From: Baffinella frigidus
Lineage: Eukaryota > Cryptophyceae > Cryptomonadales > Baffinellaceae
NCBI GenBank assembly: GCA_026770585.1
Contig: MU646594.1
Span: forward strand, 350,207 to 362,571
Length of the DNA: 12,365 nt
Direction: 5' to 3'
The position numbers were made by a program, and so were the translations under genes. Below the pieces are notes generated by a model that was not told the DNA's origin, made no database searches, and was given only the letters and a program-made list of their open reading frames with translations. Shown here piece after piece: positions 1 to 8,000 of the stretch (positions within the stretch are counted from its first letter, which is position 1; each line of letters begins with the position of its first letter).

Positions 1-91
<91 letters not shown>
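1..91. repeat. (AT)n microsatellite, about 45 units
   Basis: An uninterrupted AT dinucleotide run fills the left edge of the window. The true length is unknown because the window begins inside it, and assemblies often collapse or break at such tracts. Confidence 0.99.
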
Positions 92-96
<5 letters not shown>

Positions 97-104
97 CACC
101 AATG

Positions 105-144
105 ACAGCTTCAGGCATGGCCCGTCGGCCTTCTTGTAGAACCG
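105..144 (-). repeat. Acceptor-edge copy of the unseen next SMC1 exon (copy 1)
   Basis: On the minus strand, CTCCCAG is followed by GCGGTTCTACAAGAAGGCC, read in phase 2 as RFYKKADG. This is the expected continuation of SMC1 after ISLKE. It then departs from SMC1 (PCLKLSL instead of a LVGVY-like run), so it is either a partial copy or an exon truncated here. A second copy lies at 352-388. Confidence 0.7.
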
Positions 145-249
145 CCTGGGAGAGAGAGAAGCCTTTGTTAATACCCAAGCGGGAGAGAGACCTGGAGTCA
201 CGCGCAGTTCGAGCAGCAGCAACAATGGCAGCACCCCCCACACATACTT

Positions 250-335
250 CCTCTCTCTCTCGCTCGCTGTCTCTCTCGCTGTCTCTCTCGCTCTCTGTCT
301 CGCTCTCTCTGTCGCTGTCTGTCTCGCTCGCTCTC
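250..335. repeat. CT/GA-rich tract (CTCTCTCG units)
   Basis: Runs of CTCTCTCT, CTCTCTCG and CTGTCTCG make a polypurine tract on the gene's strand. Similar tracts lie at 2443-2485, 6017-6100 and 7681-7760, all within introns of the SMC1 gene or its downstream flank. Confidence 0.95.
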
Positions 336-351
336 GCAGCAACAACGACAG

Positions 352-388
352 CCACAGGCATGGCCCGTCGGCTTTCTTGTAGAACCGC
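352..388 (-). repeat. Acceptor-edge copy of the unseen next SMC1 exon (copy 2)
   Basis: On the minus strand, GCTTGCAG is followed by the same RFYKKADG-encoding edge as copy 1, with a silent AAA/AAG difference. It diverges after GCATGCCTG. Both copies leave SMC1 after the ADG codons. I therefore read them as upstream-intron echoes of an exon that lies below position 1. Confidence 0.7.
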
Positions 389-660
389 CTGCAAGCGAGA
401 GAGAGAGATACTTTTGTTAATACCCAACAGAGAGAGAGAAACCTTACGAATACCCACGATAGAGACCTTTGTCAATGCCCGTAGAAGCGCCTCCATAGGT
501 TTTGGTATTAGTAAAGGCCTTTCACTATCTGTTCTAGGGTGGTACCAAACCAGTCCCTATCTGTTCTCGGATGGTACCACAACAGTGTTTCAAAGTAGTG
601 AAGACGTTTATGCCACCAACACGGCCGCCATGCATGCACCCCCACCAAGGCTGTGTGTTC

Positions 661-779
661 ATCCGGGAACAAGTATTTTTCTTTTCAAAAATCTTCACGA
701 AAATTACTACACAATTCTTTCATTAGTGAAGTAATTTTCGTTGCCAGCCAGCTTAAAAGAAAACTGCTTGTTCCCGGAT
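661..779. mobile_element. Short foldback element (about 119 bp)
   Basis: The outer 13 bp, ATCCGGGAACAAG, are an exact inverted repeat of the right end. The arms continue imperfectly (TTTCTTTT; CGAAAATTACT with TCAC) into a short AT-rich centre. There is no coding capacity. It looks like a non-autonomous foldback or MITE-like element. I could not see a convincing target-site duplication. Confidence 0.65.
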
Positions 780-868
780 TACTGTGCAGGACCTAGAGTC
801 ACTACCACCAATTCGCACCTCAGGTTAATTATCGCCGCGTTTCTGGCCGAGCACGGTGGGGAGGGTGG

Positions 869-1107
869 GGTCGGAGTCTTTGAGGGAGATGATGAGGGGA
901 GGGTAGGGACTTTGCGGGAGATGATGGGGACAGAATCTTTGCGGGATTCGAAGGGGAGGAGGGTGGGGAGGGTGGGGACGGACTCTTTGAGGGATTCGCA
1001 GGGAAGAGGATGGGGAGAGTGGGGACGGACTCTTTGCGGGAGATGATGGGGGGGGTGGTGGGGGCGGAGTCTTCGAGGGAGATGATGGGGGGAGGGTAGG
1101 GACGGAC
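869..1107 (-). repeat. Minisatellite of exon e17 donor-edge copies (about 6 units plus the exon)
   Basis: On the minus strand the unit is ATCATCTCCCTCAAAGAGTCC followed by CCTACCC/CCCC-rich filler, encoding IISLKES. Copies end near 871, 907, 932, 979, 1027 and 1065, with the genuine exon end at 1108. Variants read CTCAAAGACTCC, CGCAAAGTCC and CGCAAAGATTCTG. The units are G-rich on the plus strand. The array lies wholly on the downstream side of the donor. Confidence 0.88.
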
Positions 1108-1169
1108 TCTTTGAGGGAGATGATGACGCACTGCTGCTCCTGGCGCCGCGCCTGGATGTATCTCGTCAC
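1108..1169 (-). CDS. SMC1: SMC1 exon e17: VTRYIQ...IISLKE
   Basis: This 62-nt exon encodes [15 protein letters not shown] then IISLK plus GA of a Glu codon. It matches VANYIKEQS...IVISLKEEF in vertebrate SMC1, the last strand of the ABC core. The acceptor is CACGGCAG/GTG. The donor is taken as GA/GTCCGT in phase 2, because the next exon edge (seen twice at 105-144 and 352-388) begins G CGG TTC TAC and restores ...LKERFYKKADG. GAGTCC/GTCCCT is an alternative donor. Its 3' edge is the source of the array at 869-1107. Confidence 0.93.
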
Positions 1170-2001
1170 CTGCCGTGGGATGTCCTGTTCAGACTTATCT
1201 CAGAAAACGAGTTCTAAAACTCGTTTTCTTAAGTCAATTCCCCTACAATTTTGTCAACTTATGCGGAGAGTAAAGAATAAGTTGACGAATTTGTAGGGGA
1301 ATTGACTTAAGAAAACGAGTTTTAGAACTCGTTTTCTGAGATAAAGACACACGCGCACCGCGGATGAAATCCTGAATGTATTTGTGTGAGACGTGCCCGT
1401 ACCGCCTGGATGTACCTCGTCACCTGCCATTCTGTTCCACGGTCAACTTCCGTTCCACGGTTGACTTCCGTTCCACGATCAACAGAGGGATACCTTATTC
1501 ATAGCCATTACTCGCCTGTATGTACCTCCATTAATTGCCTGGATGTACCTCGTCACCTGCCGCCATTCTGTTCCACGGTCAACTTCCGTTCCACGGTTGA
1601 CTTCCGTTCCACGGTTAACAGAGGGATGCCTTATTAATAGCCATTGATAGCCTGGATGTACCTCTATTAATTGCCTGGATGCACCTCGCCACCTGCAGCA
1701 ATTCACCATTCCACGGTTAAGAGCGACATACCTTAATAACACCATCCGTTCCGCGGTTAAGAGACCTTATTCATACCCTCACGACCACCATCGGGAGGGA
1801 AACGTGCGTTTGTTAAGGATCGGAACCAACATGCCCACCATATGTTCCCTTCAGCGAGGGCCTTGTAGGATTAGGACCTACATACCATGTGTGTGGAGGG
1901 GGGAGCAAGCCCGCCCTCCGACGCAAGCGGTGGTAGGCAGTTCAGTTGAACACTGTTCCGAAGGCTCTCAGGGTGATACCGAAGAAGAAGGTGTGTGTGA
2001 G

Positions 2002-2063
<62 letters not shown>

Positions 2064-5000
2064 CGTGTGCGTGTGCGGGGGGGTGGGTGGTGGTGGTGGG
2101 GGGGGTAGACCTTGGCGACGTTGCGGGAGTCGAGGGAGGCGGCGACCTCACCGAGAACAATTCAGAGCGCCGGCTGCGCGATGGACTTCATGGGGGGACT
2201 AACCTACTACGCGCACGTACTTTGACCTTGTAAAATAGACTACCCCACACTATAAAACAACATTTTGCGAGATAGACACACTCTGTTAGGTGGCGGGCGG
2301 GACCTTGGCGACGTTGCGGGAGTCGAGGGCGGCGTCAACCTCGTCGAGCACGATGAAGGGCGCCGGGAAGTAGGAGTTGATCGCGAAGAGGAGCGCGAGC
2401 GCCGCCACCGTTTTCTCGCCTGCGCGCGCGCCAAGCTCAGCGAGAGAGAGAGAGCGAGAGCGAGAGCGAGAGAGAGAGAGAGAGACCTTTACTACTACCG
2501 AGAGAGACAGAGCGCTTTGTGACTACTACCGAGAGAGCGAGAGAGAGGGAAAGAGATTTTTTGTACTGCCCGAGAGTGACCTTGGTCACTACCGAGAGAG
2601 ACCTTCATTGCTACCGACACGGCCATCGGCTTCTCGCCTGCGCGAGAGAGACCTTTGGTAATAAAAGAAAGAAAGAAGGACCTTGTTGTGTTTACCGAGC
2701 AAGAAAGAGGAGACCTTCGGTACCACCGAAAGACACCGTCATCTCGCCTGCGCGCGCCCCCCGCGCCCAGCGCCGCTATTGGCCACACGAAGAGAGTGCA
2801 TGACACGACATGGATTTGTTAGGAGGTGTTGGGCCTACTGATTTGTCAGACTCCCAATCAGCCGCTTCAGCGGGCTGGACCAGGTGTCGTCAGGCTGATG
2901 TTCCCCTGCCAAATAACGCTCCAACAGGTCCAACTGCAAACACGGAACCTAAATCCGAAACCCGAAACGTACCACCGGATAGGTGGAACCTAAACCCGAA
3001 ACCCGAAACCTAAATCCGAAACCCGAAACGTACAAAACCTAAATCCGAAACCCGGAACGTGCCGCCGGAGAGGTGGGTCATGTCCATGTCGTCGCGCTGA
3101 TGTTCCGCTGTTCAACACCGCTGCAAATTCTCCAACAGCGAACACGAAACCCAAACCGCGAACACGAAACCAGCTCAAATAGCTCCAAAGCAAACACGAA
3201 GCGTACCGCTGAAAGCGACAGCCAAGGCAGTCACCTCGGACAGTTGGCTTCGGCGTCCGCGTGACCGGTCACGCGGGCGTTCACGAGCCTGCCGGCGGGG
3301 CTGTTCCACGATGCGAGAGAGAGAGTGTGTGAGAGAAGAAGCGTACCGCCGGAGAGGTGGGTCATGTCCATGAAGCGCTTCCCGGGCGGGATCGTGTCGT
3401 ACTTGATCCCATCCAGGTACGGCTCATCCTGCGAGAGGCCGTTGTGAATACCAACACGGCCTGACGCCATGTATGCACCCGCACCGAGCCTGTGTCTCAG
3501 CAGGCCCTACACGGACCTGATCCCATCTAGGTACGGCTCATCCTGCCCATCCGCGAAACGGGAGTGAGCGAACAGAGGGAGCGCGCCGCGCTCTGAGCAG
3601 GTTTAGGCCCAGCGGAGGACTCTTCCGGAGTCCTCCGGAGTCCTCAGGAGGGCACACACGGTGGGCATGCCGGATCGCACGAACGGTTTTCATCTCCAGG
3701 CTGATGGTAGTAGTGAAGAAGGATGGTAAGTTTCGAAAGTCGAGATGGTGCTCGGTGTGAGATACGCTCTGCGACTTTGGCTGCGATCCGGGGAAATCTC
3801 GCAATTTTTCGTATAGACTGACCTGGTTGTTGAGCGTGAGGTACGCGGATCCGCCGACCGACTGCTCCGCCTGATTTGGGGTTTGGGGTTTGGGGTTTGG
3901 GGTTTGGGGTTTGGGGTTTGGGGTTTCGGGTTTCGGGCGTGGGGCGTGGGGTTTCGGGTTCAGCGTGAAAAAAACAAAGGGTTCAAGGTTTCAAGGTTTA
4001 GCGTACAGGGTTTAGGGCGTACCTTGGTGGGGTCGGAGGTGAGCTCCTTGTAGATCTTGTCGATGCAGCTCTTGACGTGGTCGAAGCACGCGTTGAACAT
4101 CTCGCATCGCTTCTTCCGCACCTGGTTTGGGGTTTAGAGTCTTGGGTAGGGATGGTTTCAGTTTGTACCAAGCATGTGTTCTAGGCTTGAGTTTTGGTGG
4201 ACGACGTATGAGCTGCTCTGTTGGTGAAGGTGGCGGTACGCGCCTACGGGCGTCTCCCCGATGAAGGGGGTGGCGCCCCTCCCTCCAGGTTCACAAAAAC
4301 GTGTCAGAATCGGACACGGCTGGGGTTTGTAGCGCACCTCGTCGAAGGACTTGGTGAGGTCCTGCGACTTCTGCTTCGCCGCCTGCATCTCCCCCTGCAC
4401 CTCCTCGTACCTGAAACCGCCACACAGTCAGCATGATATGATGTTGTTTGGTGATGACTGGCATGTCCCCTGAACCTCCTGTTACTTGCCCACGGAGGAA
4501 AACGTGCGTTGATTACGAAGTTCCAACCGCCTGCACCTCCCCCTGCTCTTCATCGTACCTGACAACCAAAAACTGATCGTCAGAATCGCGCGTCACCAGT
4601 CAGCATCGCGCTTTTTGATTTATCGATCTCGCCCTGCACTTCCTCAGTGTGCGACCTGGCATCGATCTCCTTAAGCTACTCGAAGGTCTTCATGTTGGGG
4701 TGCATGGTCCCGACCCTGGGACACGGCAGTACAAACCCCGGACGCAACCGAGTACAAGCCCTGGACACGACCCAGTACAAAGGACGGACGCGACCAAGTA
4801 CAAACAAGGCCGCGAGCAGGTGTCCAACCTGGCCTCAATCTCCTTGAGCTGCTGGACGTCCTTCATGCTAGGGTGCACGGTCGAGACATGCCCTCGCATA
4901 ACTGCACCCTCCACCGTGAATTACGCGGGAGGGACTCTGAGGGGGCCCCTTAACATCGTATATCACGACTCAGATGGCAGTATATGGCAGTATGTGGTAG

Positions 5001-8000
5001 TATATTAACAGTGTTGGACCTGGCCTCGATCTCCTTGAGCTGCAAAGGCCTTCATGCTGGGGGGCACGGTCGAAACAAGCCTTCGCAGAACTGCACCCTA
5101 CACCGTGAATGACGCAGGAGGGGCTCTGAGGGGGCGGTGTCGGACCGCAATAAATTCCTTCTAACTACGTGTGACCCTACTCCTGACCCCCAAACCCTAA
5201 CCATGGCAGAACAAGACCTGGCCTCGATCTCCTTGAGCTGCTCGAAGGCCTTCATGTTGGGGTTCATGGTCCCGAGCGACTCTGCGATCTTCTTCTGCTT
5301 CTCCTCCAGGTCCTGTTTGGGGTTTGGGGTTTGGGGTTTGGGGTGTGGGGTGTGGGGTGTGGGGTGTGGGTTTGGTGTTTAGGCTTCAGAGCTCAGGACT
5401 CATGGGTTAGAGTTCAGGGTTCGGGGTTTGGGGTTCAGGGTTCAGGGTTTAGGGGGTGAGGGGTAACCTCGAGGACGCGCTTCTTCTCTTTGTCCGGCAT
5501 GTCCCGCTTCTGCTCCCGCGGAACCTGCCACACCATCCACCTCAGCAACCGAAACAGTAGACCCTAAATCCCAGACAGAGACACGCCTGCCCAGCGTTGG
5601 TCCCGAGGCACCTACCACGGCCATTCACCTCAGCAACCTAAACCCTAGACCCTAGACCTTCAACCCTGAAAGGGACACGCCTGCCCTGATGTGTGTCTGG
5701 AACCTAACACGGCCATTCACCTCAGCAACGTAAACCGTGAACTGTAAACCCTAAAAGAGACCCGCCTCTTTAGTGTTGGTCCCGAGGCATGCCACGGCCA
5801 TCCACCTCAGCACGCTAAACCCTAAACCGGCTGCACATGACCGCTGGTGGTGTGGACCGTACAATCAAGCAATCCCCAAAGTCGACAATTCAGCACCAGC
5901 ATCGTCAACGTGTGGCGATGTTTGATTGTTTTGGTGCGGCCAACAGATGTGAAACCCGCACTCCCTTGCAGAAGGCGAAGCGCTCCTGCCCAGCGTTGGA
6001 CTGTGGTGTGTGTGTGAGAGAGAGAGGGCGAGAGGGTGCGAGAGAAAGAGTGTGAGATAGTGCGAGAGAGAGATGCGAGAGAGAGAGAGTGCAAGAGAGA
6101 GGGATGTATGTGTGCGAGAGATGGCTGGGTTGACGGTAAAGATGTGAAAATCGCAGTACCTTGGAGTAGTCGAGGCGCGCCTCGGCAATTGCTTTCTTGA
6201 CCCGCTTCGCAGGCTGACTGTGCCCGGCACTGTCATCCTGCGAGAGACGCGCCTTGATCAGAGAGAGAGACCTTTATTACTTGATTAGAGAGAGACCTTT
6301 GTTACTTGCTTAGAGAGAGACATTTATTACTGCCACCACGGCCGCCATTGCCGATAGCTTCGCACGCTGGCTGTGCCGTGCACTGTCGTCCTGCGATTGC
6401 GACGCGCGATTAGAAAGAGAGAGATAAATCTCTATTACTACGGCCGCCATTTCTGAGAGCTCAGCCGGCTGGCTGTGCCTGGCGCTGTTGTCTTGCCAGA
6501 GACAAATGTGCGCCGTTACTGATGAAGTGCGTTTATTGCGGATCGAAACCACTATGGCAGCCATCCATTCCCGTTACTCTGTGGTTACGGAGAAAGAATC
6601 GAGTGAACGAAACCGGAACGCTGTAAGCGAACTCAGCCAGAAACGCGACCCCACCCGACATCTCACCTCTCGGACCCGCTCGCTGCCTTGTCAGGAACTT
6701 GGTGTCAGGCCGGGAGGTGTTCTCAGTGGAGCACTCAACGGAGCGGGATGCTTTCGCGAGGGGGGCAGCGGTAGGCGGGGCCGTCTTACAGCTCATAGAC
6801 ATTTGGATCACTCATCTCTAGACTGTGAGTAATGAAGAAGGAGCTAGGCAGGAGCAGGCAGCACTTCCGCAGGGTCCCTACGCATTCTTCCCCGATAAGG
6901 TGCGATGTCATAGGGTCCCTAAGCATCTGGGTTCGCACCACTTCCATAGCCGTCGCCCTTCTCCATCTCCGCGTCCTCCTCCTCCCCGCCGCCCCCGCTA
7001 AACCGGGAATCAGGGCGGGGAGTGGGGGGTTCTCAGGGAAGCAATGCTTTCGCAGAGGGGCAGCGGTTGGCGGGAGCACGCACCACTGCCATAGGGTCCG
7101 CACGCATTCCTCCCTGATGAGATCATTCCTCCCTGATAAGGTAAGGTCTCTGGGGTCGCACCACTTCCATAGCGTCGTCGCCCTCCTCCATCTCCGCGTC
7201 CTCCTCCTCCCCGGCGCCCGCGCCTTTCCGCTTCGGAAGCTCGACCTCGTCCAGCTCCGACTGCTCCAGCAGCGAGGTACGCTGCGGTACGAGTATAGGG
7301 TTTAGGGTTTAGGGTTTGGGGTTTAGGGGTTTTGGGTTTAGGGATTAGGGTTGAGGGGAACAAGATCTTTTGTGTCCGACTGCTCCAGCAGCGAGGTACG
7401 CTGCACCAAGAGAGGCTCGTCAGGCACACGCGTTTGATTTACATTTGACGCCACGAGCCGCAGCGCGCGCGCGCGCGCACGAGCGATCCTGCTAACTTAC
7501 CAACCAACCATCAACCAACCTTCCAACTAACTGAGTTGTATCACGACCAATATCCGACAAAATAACGAACGGACACATTGGTCGTGATACAACTCAAAGC
7601 GTGTATTCTCTCGAGAGGGACCTGGGCGGAGAGTTTCTCCATGAGAGACTCGGCGCGCTCAACCAGCTTCGCGGCCCCGACTCTCTCTCTCTCTCTCTCT
7701 CTCCCTCTTTCTCCCCCCCCCTCTCCCTCTCTCTCTCTCGCGCGCGCTCTCTCTCTCGGCTATGCAGGCACACCTGGGCCGACAGTTTCTCCATGAGAGA
7801 CTCGGCGCGCTCGACGAGCTTCGCGGCCCCGTCCCGATCGTCATGCGTCTTCTTCAGCACCGCTTGCACCTGGTTGAGGGTTTAGGGTTTAGGGTTTAGG
7901 GTTTAGGGATTGGGGTTTGGGGTTAAGGGATTGTTGACCTCTACCCCTTGCACCCTGAGGGAGAAACATGCTTTCAGTATGAATTATTCCAAGTTTTGAC

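Noticed and set aside
102-734. 210-codon plus-strand open frame
   Set aside because: It is composed of CT/GA tract translation (long Ser-Leu runs) and parts of a foldback element. It matches no family and runs over minus-strand SMC1 edge copies.
825-1169. 114-codon minus-strand frame as a Pro-rich protein
   Set aside because: Only its first 21 codons are SMC1 exon e17. The rest is the donor-edge minisatellite read through as if it were coding.
2304-2419. SMC3, SMC2, SMC4 or Rad50 as the identity
   Set aside because: LSGGEKT is shared more widely, but [26 protein letters not shown] and the phase-consistent VFKDFC block together fit SMC1 and not the others.
4301-4317. Small hairpin GTGTC/GACAC in the e12-e13 intron
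   Set aside because: A 5-bp stem is expected by chance. Nothing around it supports a structured RNA.
7621-7680. An additional functional exon
   Set aside because: It duplicates the e7 end, there is no acceptor before it on the transcript, and including it would repeat 19 residues absent from the family.
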